A stretch of DNA of 64,000 bases from JBICIG01 sp043101605. Its GTDB lineage: Bacteria; Planctomycetota; Phycisphaerae; Phycisphaerales; UBA1924. The stretch lies in the NCBI GenBank assembly GCA_043101605.1, contig JBICIG010000106.1, positions 1-64,000 on the forward strand, given 5' to 3'. Each line of letters begins with the position of its first letter. Positions within the stretch are counted from its first letter, which is position 1. Positions 16,758-25,795 of the stretch are shown piece by piece. Position numbers and translations under genes: made by a program. A model generated the notes under the pieces. That model had not been told where the DNA came from. It made no database searches and saw nothing but the letters and a program-made list of their open reading frames with translations.

Positions 16758-17861
16758 ATGACCCTCGCCGCGTGGCTCCACGACCTCGGCCCGTTTCTCT
16801 GGGAGATCCGCCCCGGTGTCGGGTTGCGCTGGTACGGGCTGAGCTATGTCGCCGGATTTGTGCTCGGCTACTTCGCGCTCCGCTTCCTCGCCCGCCGCGG
16901 TGCCACGCCCATCCCCGCCGAGCGGGCGATGGATGTCATCATGTACGCCGCTCTCGGCGCCGTCGTCGGCGGGCGCCTCGGCTATGTGCTTTTCTACCAG
17001 CCCTCGCTCCTCTGGGACTTCTCTTCATCCTTTCCGTGGTGGGGGGTCTTCGAACTCCAGCGAGGGGGGATGGCCAGCCACGGCGGGATCGTCGGCGTCA
17101 TCCTCGTCGGCTTCCTCGTCGCCCGAGGCTTCAAGACCGAAGCCGGCACACGCGTCGGCCGGGCCCCCGTCCTCCATGTCCTCGATGTCTTCTCTCTGCT
17201 TGCACCCTTCGGGCTGCTCCTGGGCCGACTCGCCAACTTCGTCAACGGCGAACTCCTCGGACGCATCGTCGCCCGCGCCGGCGAGCCCGCGCCGTGGTGG
17301 AGCGTCCGATTCCCGCAGGAAGCCCTCGAACGCCCCGACGAACTCTCCGATGCCCAACGCGAAGGGCTCCTCCGCGCCGTCGGGCTCGACCCTGCCTCCC
17401 TCGGCCCGGCCGGATGGGACGGCGAGTTCAAAGCCCGCTACGAAGCGCTGCTCCGAAAGCTCCAGGCCGGCTCCGACGAAGCCGCCCGACTCATCGAGCC
17501 CTGGATCAACGCCCGCCACCCGTCGCAGCTCTACCAGGCGGCCGCCGAGGGGCTCGCTGTCGGGCTGATCATCTGGCTCATCGCCCGCCGCCCTCGCAAG
17601 CCCGGCGTCGTCGGGGTGTGGTTCCTCATTTCCTACGGCGTCCTGCGCGTCGTCACCGAATTCTGGCGACTCCCCGACGCCCATCTCGCCACCGCCCGCA
17701 TCGCCGGGCTCAGCCGGGGTCAGTGGCTCAGCGTGCTGATGGTTCTCGCCGGCATCGCTGCGCTGGCGATCATCCAGTCCCGGCGCGCTCCGCGCATGGG
17801 CGGCTGGTCGGCCCGCACCGCTCAGCCCGAAGCCGCATCCTCCGACGCGTCGGCGTCCTGA
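16758..17861 (+). CDS. lgt: Prolipoprotein diacylglyceryl transferase
   Basis: 367 residues, multi-pass inner-membrane protein. Lgt transfers diacylglycerol from phosphatidylglycerol to the lipobox cysteine of prolipoproteins. Signature features are GLRWYGLSYVAGF at the N-terminus, MASHGGIVGVI, the Lgt signature LLGRLANFVNGELLGR near residue 155, and RHPSQLYQAAAEGL. It is longer than the E. coli enzyme (291) because of an inserted soluble segment of about 70 residues (180-245, PDELSDAQREGLLRAV onward) and a C-terminal tail. The last 40 bases overlap the convergent DUF368 gene. It would process lipoproteins such as the TPR lipoprotein at 42.4 kb. Confidence 0.93.
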   Translation: MTLAAWLHDLGPFLWEIRPGVGLRWYGLSYVAGFVLGYFALRFLARRGATPIPAERAMDVIMYAALGAVVGGRLGYVLFYQPSLLWDFSSSFPWWGVFELQRGGMASHGGIVGVILVGFLVARGFKTEAGTRVGRAPVLHVLDVFSLLAPFGLLLGRLANFVNGELLGRIVARAGEPAPWWSVRFPQEALERPDELSDAQREGLLRAVGLDPASLGPAGWDGEFKARYEALLRKLQAGSDEAARLIEPWINARHPSQLYQAAAEGLAVGLIIWLIARRPRKPGVVGVWFLISYGVLRVVTEFWRLPDAHLATARIAGLSRGQWLSVLMVLAGIAALAIIQSRRAPRMGGWSARTAQPEAASSDASAS

Positions 17862-18889
17862 TTCCGCTTCGGCTTCCGCTCGGCGCTCAGCAGCGACAGC
17901 CCAACGGTCAACGAGGCCCCGAGCGTCGCCAGCCACGCAGACACCACAAGGTGCCCCGCCGTGGGCGCAAAGAACCGTTCGGGCCAGTCCTTGGGGTCGG
18001 CGCGAAACTCAGCCAGGTTCTCCGCCGTCACCGTCTGCCCCGCGATCACATCGCCGACCTCCGGCCGCACGCCCACCTTGAACGGATACAGCCCGGCGGG
18101 CGCCGCGATCAGCAGCCCGATCAGCACGCCGAGCGTCGCTTTCTCGTAGCGGTGCAGCGCGAAGCGGAGAAGGTTGCTCACCAGCGCGATCCCCACGACC
18201 ACGCCGACGCCCACCGGAACGATCACCCCGGCCTCCCCCATCAGCAGCGACAGATCCCGCGCCGAAGCCGCGTCCTTCGCTCGGCTGATCGACTCGAGAA
18301 TCGGGCGATACTGCCCGAGCAGCAGCAGCAGAAACGCCCCGCTGACCCCCGGCAGGATCATCGCGCTCGCCCCCGCCACGCCCGCGAGCCCGAGCAGCAG
18401 CATGTTCGTCCGACCGCCGCCGCCCCCGGCGCCGCCCGATTGCAGCCACACCAGCCCCAGCATCACCGCCACGCCCGCCGCGATCCCGGCCCAAGCCGCC
18501 CCGTTCAGCGGCCGGGTCAGCTTCAGCAGAATCGGCAGCCCACCGAGCGTCAGCCCGATGAACGCGGCATACATGGCCCAGCGGGCGCTGGTCAGCAGAT
18601 GCGTGATCACCGCCGCCCCCAGCACGATCGCCACCCCCGCCGACGCCACGACGATCGCCAGCAGCGCCACCGACCCCACCCGGAACCGCAGCCGCGTCAG
18701 GTCCGAGATCGCGTCGATGAACCGTGTGTAGATTCCCGTCGCGACCAGCATCGTCCCGCCGCTGATCCCCGGCACCAGGTTCGCCAGACCCATCAACGCC
18801 CCGCCGACGACGCTCCGAACCGCGAGCGAAGGGCTCAGCACGCTGGCCCCCGTGGTCGGACGCTCGGTTCGGTTCGACGATTCAGTCAT
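17822..18889 (-). CDS. DUF368 membrane protein, PopT-like polyprenyl-phosphate transporter
   Basis: 355 residues with about nine membrane segments. The DUF368 signature LANLVPGISGGTMLVATGIY lies near residue 36 and is partly repeated as MILPGVSGAFLLLLLGQY near 158, giving the two-fold internal symmetry of the family. DUF368 (PopT) proteins recycle undecaprenyl phosphate across the inner membrane for envelope synthesis. That role is transferred from the family and not shown here. It is convergent with lgt and divergent from galE, both also envelope-related. The C-terminus is hydrophilic (SAERKPKRNQDADASED). Confidence 0.8.
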   Translation of the reverse strand: MTESSNRTERPTTGASVLSPSLAVRSVVGGALMGLANLVPGISGGTMLVATGIYTRFIDAISDLTRLRFRVGSVALLAIVVASAGVAIVLGAAVITHLLTSARWAMYAAFIGLTLGGLPILLKLTRPLNGAAWAGIAAGVAVMLGLVWLQSGGAGGGGGRTNMLLLGLAGVAGASAMILPGVSGAFLLLLLGQYRPILESISRAKDAASARDLSLLMGEAGVIVPVGVGVVVGIALVSNLLRFALHRYEKATLGVLIGLLIAAPAGLYPFKVGVRPEVGDVIAGQTVTAENLAEFRADPKDWPERFFAPTAGHLVVSAWLATLGASLTVGLSLLSAERKPKRNQDADASEDAASG

Positions 18890-18944
18890 CGCTCAGACTC
18901 CCTGGCCCGAACCGTCCCGGGCTGGGCTCGGCGGGCGGGAAGGG

Positions 18945-18950
18945 TACCAT
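18945..18950 (+). promoter_or_regulatory. -10 hexamer of galE
   Basis: TACCAT is followed by a short leader containing AAGGAGG (18961-18967), 4 bases before the ATG. This is a leadered promoter, in contrast to several neighbours. Confidence 0.4.
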
Positions 18951-18971
18951 CGGATCGGCCAAGGAGGAACC

Positions 18972-20000
18972 ATGCGCACACTTGTCACCGGCGGAGCGGG
19001 ATACATCGGCTCGCACGCCGTCCAGAGGCTGCTCCGCGACGGGCACGAGGTCGTCGTCCTCGACAACCTCTTCCGCGGTCACCGCGCCCCGATCGAACTC
19101 CTCGAGCCCGAGGCCGGCGGACGCCTCTCGTTCGTCCAAGGCGACATCGGCGACCGCCCCCTCGTCGAGGGCATCCTCCACAAGCACCAGATCACCACCG
19201 TCATGCACTTCGCTGCGCTCACCTATGTCGGCGAGTCCGTCCAGCAGCCTCTGAGCTACTACCGCAACAACACCGCCGCCGCCCTCTCGCTGATCGAGGC
19301 CTGCGACGCCACCGGCGTCGACCGCTTCGTCTTCTCGTCCACCGCCGCGACCTACGGCGAGCCGCCCGCCTCCGAGATCCCCATCCGGGAAACCTGCCCG
19401 ACCAACCCCATCAACCCCTACGGCGCCTCCAAGCTCGCCGTCGAACGCATCCTCGACGACTGGACCGCCGCCCGCCAGGCCGCGGGCAAGCCCGTCGCCT
19501 TCGCCGCCCTGCGATACTTCAATGTCGCCGGGTGCGACCGCTCCGGGCTCCTCGGCGAGGATCACGAACCCGAGACTCACCTCATCCCAGTCGTCCTCGA
19601 AGCCGTCCTCGGCAAACGCGAGGCGATCACCATCTTCGGCACCGACTACGACACGCCCGACGGCACCTGCGTCCGCGACTATGTCCATGTCGAGGACCTC
19701 GTCGACGCCCATGTCGCGGTCCTCAACGCCCTCCAGCCCGGCGACCGCCGCCGATACAACCTCGGTATCGGCAAGGGCTACTCCGTCCGCGAGATCATCG
19801 AGTCGGTCAAGCGTGTCACCTCCAGACCGTTCGAGATCCGCGAGGGCACCCGCCGCCCCGGCGACCCGCCGACTTTGTACGCCGACCCCGCCGCCATCCA
19901 GCGAGACCTCAACTGGCGCGCGCAGATCACCGACATCGACGAGATCGTCGAGTCCGCATGGCGCTGGTTCCGCGACCACCCCGCGGGGTACGCCCCGTGA
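18972..20000 (+). CDS. galE: UDP-glucose 4-epimerase
   Basis: 342 residues, extended short-chain dehydrogenase fold. It interconverts UDP-glucose and UDP-galactose for exopolysaccharide and lipid glycosylation. Motifs: NAD-binding GGAGYIGSHAVQRL at the N-terminus, FSSTAATYGEP with the catalytic Ser/Thr, and the NPYGASKLAVE segment with catalytic Tyr and Lys. RYFNVAGCDRSG and DYVHVEDLVDAHV are typical of GalE. A strong AAGGAGG fixes the start. An unknown gene begins 22 bases downstream on the same strand. Confidence 0.94.
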   Translation: MRTLVTGGAGYIGSHAVQRLLRDGHEVVVLDNLFRGHRAPIELLEPEAGGRLSFVQGDIGDRPLVEGILHKHQITTVMHFAALTYVGESVQQPLSYYRNNTAAALSLIEACDATGVDRFVFSSTAATYGEPPASEIPIRETCPTNPINPYGASKLAVERILDDWTAARQAAGKPVAFAALRYFNVAGCDRSGLLGEDHEPETHLIPVVLEAVLGKREAITIFGTDYDTPDGTCVRDYVHVEDLVDAHVAVLNALQPGDRRRYNLGIGKGYSVREIIESVKRVTSRPFEIREGTRRPGDPPTLYADPAAIQRDLNWRAQITDIDEIVESAWRWFRDHPAGYAP

Positions 20001-20022
20001 GCGCACGCCTCGTGTCCAAGCC

Positions 20023-20964
20023 ATGATCGTCGCCGTCAGCCCATACCATCTGACCACCCGCGAAGTTCCTGTGATGGCTTCGCTCCTGCTCGCCGAGCGC
20101 GTCGTCACGCTGCTCCCGGCGCCGGGCTCCTTCTCGTCGGTGCATGATGTCTCCCGCGCCGTGGGCGCCGCCCCGTCCTATCTCGAGTTCATGCGGTCGT
20201 GGGAGTGGTCGATGCCGCTGTGGAGGAACGGCGTCATCACCGCCCCGCTCGGCCCCGAAGGCCCCGCCGCCGATGTCCGCCGCGCCGTCGAGCGCATCGA
20301 CCTCGACCCGCGCTACGCCACCCTCCGCTCGTTCATGCGGCCCGATCTCTTCGGCGACCCGGACCGCCTGCTCGAGGCCCTCTCACGCGACCTCAACAAG
20401 GGCGGGCCGGACCCCGCCCTGAGCGTCCCGGTCTGCGCCGGACTCGACGCCTTTGCCGCGCGCCACGACCTCCCGATCGCCCGCTCCGAGCCCGCCTCGC
20501 TCTCGCAGCGGGCCGAGGGCAAACTCGGCGAGCTCCGTGGCCGCATCGTGCTCCCGGCGATCAATCAGGCACCCGCGCAGCGCCTCATCGAGGCCCGCCA
20601 ATGGCTCGCGCCCGAGCTTGAGCCGCTGCGTGACGCTTTCGCCACATTCCTCCGGTCCGATGCGCGATCCGCCCTGGCCGAACTCCGCGCCGCCGTGCGC
20701 ACATACTCCGGCGCGTTCGACGCGATCCTTCCCGACCTGGTCGCGCCCATTGACGAAGAGATCCGCGTGATGACTCAACTCATTTCCGTCACCATCGAAC
20801 GCCTACCGGGCGACGCCGTTCTGCGTTCGAGCGAAGCCGCCGCCGCGACCGCGACGGGCACGCGCGCACGCCGAACCTCCCGCGCCGCGGCCCCCTCCTC
20901 TCTGGTCGCCGAGTCCCCGGTCACCACCATGATCTTCCGTCGCGTGGAGCGAACCGGTGCCTGA
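20023..20964 (+). CDS. Unknown soluble protein between galE and the thioredoxin-fold gene
   Basis: 313 residues, no membrane segment or signal. I do not recognise it. The N-terminus MIVAVSPYHLTTREVPVMASLLLAERVVTLLP looks like a beta strand plus helix. Motifs such as FMRSWEWSMPLWRNGVI and a middle helical part rich in Arg/Glu follow. The last 45 residues are low-complexity Ala/Thr/Arg-rich and probably disordered. The reading frame uses the same strongly C-ending codons as its neighbours, which supports a real gene. It overlaps the next start by 8 bases, so translation is probably coupled to the DUF255 protein. Confidence 0.7.
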   Translation: MIVAVSPYHLTTREVPVMASLLLAERVVTLLPAPGSFSSVHDVSRAVGAAPSYLEFMRSWEWSMPLWRNGVITAPLGPEGPAADVRRAVERIDLDPRYATLRSFMRPDLFGDPDRLLEALSRDLNKGGPDPALSVPVCAGLDAFAARHDLPIARSEPASLSQRAEGKLGELRGRIVLPAINQAPAQRLIEARQWLAPELEPLRDAFATFLRSDARSALAELRAAVRTYSGAFDAILPDLVAPIDEEIRVMTQLISVTIERLPGDAVLRSSEAAAATATGTRARRTSRAAAPSSLVAESPVTTMIFRRVERTGA

Positions 20965-23260
20965 ACCCACCCGAGACAACCCGCCCGGCAACCGGCTCGC
21001 GTCCTCCTCGAGCCCGTATCTCCGCCAGCACGCGCACAATCCCGTCGACTGGTGGCCTTGGTCCGGCGAAGCATTCGCCCGGGCCCGCGAACGCGATGTC
21101 CCGGTGCTCCTTTCCATCGGCTACGCGACCTGCTACTGGTGCCATGTCATGGAGCGGGAGAGCTTCGAGTCTCCCGAGGTTGCCGCCGTCCTCAACGACG
21201 AGTTCGTCTGCATCAAGCTCGACCGCGAGCAGCGACCCGACCTCGACGAGATCTACATGGCCGCCACCGTCGTCATGCGAGGGCACGGCGGGTGGCCCAT
21301 GACCGTCCTCCTCGAACCCGAGCAGCGCCGCCCGTTCTGGTGCGCCACCTACCTTCCCCCCGAGCCCGCCCGCGGGCTGCCCGGGCTCGTCGACACGGCC
21401 CGCCGCATCGGGCACGCGTGGCGGCACAACCGGGACCAGGTGCTGGAGCAGGCCGACCGCCTCGCCGACGCCGTGCGAGACAGCCTCGCCACGCGCGCCC
21501 AACCCGCGCCCGTCGGCATCGCCCAGATCCAGCAGGCGGGCGAAGCCCTGCTCCGCTCGTTCGACCGCACCCACGGCGGGTTCGGCGGGGCACCCAAGTT
21601 TCCCCAGCCAGAGCTCATCGCGCTCTGCCTCGACCTCAGCGACGCCGCCGGCGACGACGCCACCCGCCAGTCCTTCGCCACCGCCGCCCGTGTCACGCTG
21701 GACCGCATGGCGATCGGCGGTGTTCGCGACCAGCTCTCCGGCGGGTTCCACCGCTACGCCGTCGACGCGACCTGGACCGTCCCGCACTTCGAGAAGATGC
21801 TCTACGACCAGGGGCAACTGCTCACGGTCTATGCGCGCGCCGCCGAGTTGTTCGACGACGCCGGCTACCGCCGCGTCTGCCGCGAGATCACAGACGATGT
21901 GCTCGGCACGATGACCGCTGACGGCGCGTTCATCAGCGCGATCGACGCCGAGGTCGCCGGACGCGAGGGGCTGAGCTATCTCTGGAACGAGAACGAGGTC
22001 CGCGCCGCGGTGGGCGATGAGGACGCCGACTTCGCCCTCCGCGTCTTCGGTCTCGATCGGGGTCCCAACTTCGCCGACCCGCACCATCCCGGTGCGCCCG
22101 CGGCGAATGTCCTGCGTTTGGCGCACCGACCGGAACAGATCGCGGCCGACCTGGGCGTCACCGAGCCCGTGTTCCTCGATCGGCTCGACCGCGTCCGCGC
22201 GGCGATGCTCGCGGTGCGCAACCGCCGCGACCAGCCGATCAAGGACACCAAGGTCATCGCCTCGTGGAACGGGCTGATGATCGCGGGTCTGGCGCGCGCC
22301 GCTCGCGTCCTCGGAGACAACGACCTGCTCGAGCGCGCGCAGAGCGCCGCTCGCACCGTGATCGGGTCGCTGGGACTGCTGACCGACGATCCGCACCGGT
22401 GCCTCTTCGAGGGGGCCGCCAGCGAGCCGGCGATGCTCGATGATCTCGCGATGCTCGCGGGCGCGTGCGTGGAACTCGGTGCCGCGAGCGAGGACCCGGA
22501 GTGGCTCGACACGGCCGCGGGGCTCATCGACCGGTGCGATGCGCTCTTTGCCGAGACGGACGCGGAGTTCGCATACTTCGATTCCCAGGCGCGAGCGAGT
22601 GACTCGTTCGTGCGCCCATCCTCGAAGCACGACGGCGCGATGCCCAGCGGCAACTCGGCCCTGCTCGCCGCCCGCGCCGCGCTGGCGTTCCAGTCGCGCA
22701 ATGCGCGGGCGATCGAAGCGGCGCGGGCCCACCTCGCCGCGGTCAGCGGCGAGATTCGCGCCAACCCGCTCGGTCCCGTGCTCGCGACGCGCACCCTGCT
22801 CGCCATGATCCGCGGCGGGGCCGTCGAGCCCGGCGAGCCCGCTCCCGCGGAGGGCCCCCGCGACGCGGTGCCCAGCTATGTCGAGGTCTTCGCGAGCGAG
22901 GAGCGGATCTCGGTCGGGCGAGAGCAGCCCGCGGCACTTGATCTCCGGCTCCGCATCGCCGAGGGGCATCATGTCATCGCGGCTGATCCCGGCGACACCG
23001 GCGCGCCGCTGATCCCCTTCCGAGTGCACGCGATCGGGGGCGAAGGCATCGCCGTCTACGCGGACTATCCCGAGGGCGTCGAACGCCCCGAAGGCGTGCG
23101 CGCGTATGAAGGCCAGTTCGATCTTCGGGTTGTCGTCGAATGCACCGGCCAGTGGAAGGGCCGTCCGCTGCTGGTGATGACCTACCAGGTCTGTTCCAAG
23201 GACGCGTGCTACGAGCCGCGGTCGGTCGAACTGGATGTTGCGATCGATCGCGTCGACTGA
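20957..23260 (+). CDS. YyaL/DUF255 thioredoxin-fold protein with C-terminal DsbD-alpha-like domain
   Basis: 767 residues. The first 150 residues are the DUF255 (SSP411/YyaL) thioredoxin-like domain with SSPYLRQHAHNPVDW and a redox CYWC in GYATCYWCHVMERESF. A long alpha/alpha toroid region follows (GGFGGAPKFPQPEL, VPHFEKMLYDQ, ASWNGLMIAGLAR). After about residue 640 there is an extra beta-rich domain ending in MTYQVCSKDACYEP, whose CxxxxC resembles the DsbD N-terminal domain. Standard family members are about 680 residues and lack it. A thiol-relay function is inference. The GTG start overlaps the previous gene by 8 bases. Confidence 0.82.
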   Translation: MPEPTRDNPPGNRLASSSSPYLRQHAHNPVDWWPWSGEAFARARERDVPVLLSIGYATCYWCHVMERESFESPEVAAVLNDEFVCIKLDREQRPDLDEIYMAATVVMRGHGGWPMTVLLEPEQRRPFWCATYLPPEPARGLPGLVDTARRIGHAWRHNRDQVLEQADRLADAVRDSLATRAQPAPVGIAQIQQAGEALLRSFDRTHGGFGGAPKFPQPELIALCLDLSDAAGDDATRQSFATAARVTLDRMAIGGVRDQLSGGFHRYAVDATWTVPHFEKMLYDQGQLLTVYARAAELFDDAGYRRVCREITDDVLGTMTADGAFISAIDAEVAGREGLSYLWNENEVRAAVGDEDADFALRVFGLDRGPNFADPHHPGAPAANVLRLAHRPEQIAADLGVTEPVFLDRLDRVRAAMLAVRNRRDQPIKDTKVIASWNGLMIAGLARAARVLGDNDLLERAQSAARTVIGSLGLLTDDPHRCLFEGAASEPAMLDDLAMLAGACVELGAASEDPEWLDTAAGLIDRCDALFAETDAEFAYFDSQARASDSFVRPSSKHDGAMPSGNSALLAARAALAFQSRNARAIEAARAHLAAVSGEIRANPLGPVLATRTLLAMIRGGAVEPGEPAPAEGPRDAVPSYVEVFASEERISVGREQPAALDLRLRIAEGHHVIAADPGDTGAPLIPFRVHAIGGEGIAVYADYPEGVERPEGVRAYEGQFDLRVVVECTGQWKGRPLLVMTYQVCSKDACYEPRSVELDVAIDRVD

Positions 23261-23262
23261 GC

Positions 23263-23934
23263 TTAGAGCAGCCCGAACCGGCGCAGCTCGCCGCGGATCT
23301 GGGAGGCGGTGTCCCCCTCGTGATCGACGCGGAAGGCCCGCCAGCCGTGCGCACGGGCGGCGTCGATGTTCTCGTCCAGATCGTCAAAGAAGAGGATCGA
23401 CCCACCCGCGAAGCCGGTCCGGGCCTCGAACGCGGCGTAGATGTCGCGGTCGGGCTTGGCGTGTCCGAGCAGGTGGCTTGCGTGTCGGTGCTCGAGGACG
23501 CCGATGGTGGGGAAGTCGGCCGGGGAGCCTTGGGGCGTCGGCAGATGCCGCGCCCAATGCCGGGCGTTGGTGTTGCTGAGCAGCCCCGTCGCGGCGCGCC
23601 CGACGCGGACAAGCTCGGCGATCACTTCGCTCACGCCCGGGTACTCCTCGATGAGCCAGGTGTCGTGGATGATCTCCACCTCACGGGCCGAGTACGCCCC
23701 GCCGGTGGTTTCCGCGACTGCTTCGAAGAACTCGGCCTCGCCGATCGCTCCGATCTGATACCGATGCGCGAGCCCGCGTCGCTGGTGGGTCAGGTCCGGG
23801 GTGGCGATGTGCTCGTGGAACGGGAGACCGGCCCGGTCGCACGCCTCCCGCCAGTTCCGGCAGATGCGGAGGATGACGCCGCCCCAATCGAAGCAGACGA
23901 GTTCGGGGGCTTGTTCCGGGCTGGGTGCGCCCAT
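23263..23934 (-). CDS. HAD-superfamily hydrolase
   Basis: 223 residues, cytoplasmic. Motif I is VCFDWGGVILRI, where FDxGGV is the usual variant in this subgroup. Motif II is TGLLSNTNARHW, motif III the Lys in GHAKPDRDIYAAF, and motif IV ILFFDDLDENIDAAR. The layout resembles YihX and epoxide-hydrolase N-terminal-like phosphatases acting on sugar phosphates or nucleotides; the substrate is unknown. The start is the ATG 38 bases downstream of truD on the same strand. The open frame continues further upstream, but into truD. It ends 3 bases from the convergent DUF255 gene. Confidence 0.85.
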   Translation of the reverse strand: MGAPSPEQAPELVCFDWGGVILRICRNWREACDRAGLPFHEHIATPDLTHQRRGLAHRYQIGAIGEAEFFEAVAETTGGAYSAREVEIIHDTWLIEEYPGVSEVIAELVRVGRAATGLLSNTNARHWARHLPTPQGSPADFPTIGVLEHRHASHLLGHAKPDRDIYAAFEARTGFAGGSILFFDDLDENIDAARAHGWRAFRVDHEGDTASQIRGELRRFGLL

Positions 23935-23972
23935 GCGAGGCTCCTGCGGCAGACCGTCTCGATCGGTGATCG

Positions 23973-25259
23973 TCACTCGGAGTCTGAATCGTCCCCTGTC
24001 GAGTCGCCGGCGGTCTTCATGATTTCGTGAAGAACGGTGGTGGCGAATGCGCCGCGGGGGAGTTCGAACGCGACTCGCACGAACGGGCCGTGTTCGTCGA
24101 CGCCACCCTCGAGGTTTGGATCGATCAGCGGGATGCGCAGCGGGCGGCGTTCGCCCTCGAGAGTCCATCGCGCCGAGACGCCCCGCGGCTTGAGGTCGTC
24201 GGGCGCGAACCCCGCCTCGGCGAGCGCCCCGACTTCCAGCTCTTCGATGGGGCCCGAGGCCCGCATCATCGACGGGCCCCACATGGGCCCGCTCGGGGCG
24301 ATCTCGAATCGCTCGAGCCTTGCGGCGGTTTCCGGGTTGGATGCGGTGTCGTGGTCGATGGTGAAGCACGCGCGGTTGCGCGCCATCTGGGCGATGTCGC
24401 CGGGGAGAATGCGGTCCCAGGAACCGTCGGCCAGTCGCCGATCGAGCACCGCGTTGAAGATTGCCGACTGGAACGCGGCGAGGTAGTACTCGCCGACGCC
24501 GCGCCCCATCGCCGCCAGGGCCTGCTTGGGGGACCCTCCGCGCGCGAGCACGCGGAGGGCCGCCTGCTCGGTGCGGAGGGCGTTGGGCATGAGCGAGAGC
24601 GCCTCTGCGAAATCACCCCGCTCGAACGCCGCCCGGGCCTCGGGTTGGGATTCGGGGTGGAGGTCGCTGGGGCCGAGCAGGTGGGTCAGGGCCGCGTCGT
24701 GATCGCCTCGGAGCAGGGCCGCGCCGATCTCATGGTTGTTCTCGAGGAATCCAAACCGCTGCGGGCCGAAGCGGTTGGGCACGCCGCGATGCTCGAGGCG
24801 GGCGAGGATGGGCTTGGCGCGGACGACCGCGGTCGGCGAGACGCCGCGGATGCGTATCGAGAAGCGATTGCCCTTGAGATGGCCCCGGCGGAGCTTGTTG
24901 GTGTGGTAGTCGGTCCAGAGGACGCCGACCCGCTCGTCGCGGATCATGGGGAAGTCTTCGAACCGCTTGCCCGGGGCGTGGATCGAGACGACCTGGCGGG
25001 TGATCGCGTGCTTGTCCTTGAGCCCGGCGACTCCGATGGCTCGCTTGGGGACCTCAAAGTGGTTCGCAAGCAGCCCGGTGAGCTGCATGGTCGACATGCC
25101 GCGCTTCTCTATGAAGAGGTAGAGATGCTCGCCTTGGCCGGCGGGCTCGTAAAGGGGCGTTTCCTCGACAAGGAAGTCCTCGGGGCGCTGCTTGATGACG
25201 CCGCCGGTGCCGGGCAGATCGGCGGTGAGGGTGGGGGCGGTGGTCGGTCGATCGGTCAT
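23973..25259 (-). CDS. truD: tRNA pseudouridine(13) synthase
   Basis: 428 residues. TruD isomerises U13 of tRNA-Glu. Diagnostic segments: KQRPEDFLVEETPLYEPAGQGEHLYLFIEKRG at the N-terminus, the catalytic Asp in VAGLKDKHAITRQ near residue 85, GNRFSIRIRG, and VPNRFGPQRFGF in the TRUD domain. Length is longer than E. coli TruD (349) but normal for many bacteria. It lies between the DUF151 nuclease (19 bases upstream) and the HAD phosphatase on the same strand. The ATG used has no strong ribosome binding site and may rely on coupling. Confidence 0.93.
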   Translation of the reverse strand: MTDRPTTAPTLTADLPGTGGVIKQRPEDFLVEETPLYEPAGQGEHLYLFIEKRGMSTMQLTGLLANHFEVPKRAIGVAGLKDKHAITRQVVSIHAPGKRFEDFPMIRDERVGVLWTDYHTNKLRRGHLKGNRFSIRIRGVSPTAVVRAKPILARLEHRGVPNRFGPQRFGFLENNHEIGAALLRGDHDAALTHLLGPSDLHPESQPEARAAFERGDFAEALSLMPNALRTEQAALRVLARGGSPKQALAAMGRGVGEYYLAAFQSAIFNAVLDRRLADGSWDRILPGDIAQMARNRACFTIDHDTASNPETAARLERFEIAPSGPMWGPSMMRASGPIEELEVGALAEAGFAPDDLKPRGVSARWTLEGERRPLRIPLIDPNLEGGVDEHGPFVRVAFELPRGAFATTVLHEIMKTAGDSTGDDSDSE

Positions 25260-25278
25260 GTCGGAGCTTCGGGGGAGG

Positions 25279-25713
25279 TCACTCGGGGGAGTCGCTCATC
25301 GCCGAATCGATGACGGAGTCCTCGACATAGATCGGGACATCCTGGGCGACGCCGAGCGCGATCGCATCGCTGGGGCGTGAATCCACGTGAATCGTGCGCC
25401 CGTCCTGCTCGATGTCGAGGGTGGCGAAGAAGGTGTGGTCGGCCAGATCGGTGATGGAGATGGACTTGAGCTCGCCGCCGAGTTCGGAGATGAGGGTCGC
25501 CAGGAGGTCGTGGGTCTGCGGGCGTTTGATGGGCAGGCCCTTGAGCCGGCGGTCGATCGCCTGGGCCTCGGGCAGGCCGATGACGATCGGAAAGGATCGC
25601 GGGTCGCGCGCCAGGGGCGCGTCGCTCTCGTCGACGACCTCGCGCAGCTCGATGAGCTGGTAGTCGTTCAACTCGCGGATCAGGATGCGGGACAGCTCCA
25701 TTCGCACGCGCAT
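25279..25713 (-). CDS. Bifunctional nuclease family (DUF151) protein
   Basis: 144 residues. The DUF151/BFN domain covers nearly all of it: FPIVIGLPEAQAIDRRLKG, RPQTHDLLATLISELGG and the conserved C-terminal SRPSDAIALGVAQDVPIYV. Plant and bacterial homologues show combined DNase and RNase activity; Thermotoga and other bacterial ones are hypothetical. The start is set at the ATG before RVRMELSR, with a weak GGGGAAGAG upstream; an internal ATG 12 bases later is possible. This gene contains the only ACGT tetranucleotide I found in the window (25385-25388), inside a His-Val codon pair. Confidence 0.88.
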   Translation of the reverse strand: MRVRMELSRILIRELNDYQLIELREVVDESDAPLARDPRSFPIVIGLPEAQAIDRRLKGLPIKRPQTHDLLATLISELGGELKSISITDLADHTFFATLDIEQDGRTIHVDSRPSDAIALGVAQDVPIYVEDSVIDSAMSDSPE

Positions 25714-25795
25714 CGTCTCTTCCCCATCAGGCTCTCTTGGCGCGGGTTCCGTTTCAGTGTACGGGCCGAACCCCCGGGCCGATGCGGGCGGGGCG

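Noticed and set aside
17822..17861. Frameshift or mis-annotation because lgt and the DUF368 gene overlap at their ends
   Set aside because: Both C-termini are hydrophilic, low-conservation tails, and both frames end with clean stops; a 40-base convergent overlap is plausible in such compact DNA.
16034..20026. A 1,330-codon open frame on the plus strand
   Set aside because: It runs through tatD, lgt, the opposite-strand DUF368 gene and galE in an off frame and is dominated by Arg/Pro; it is not a gene.
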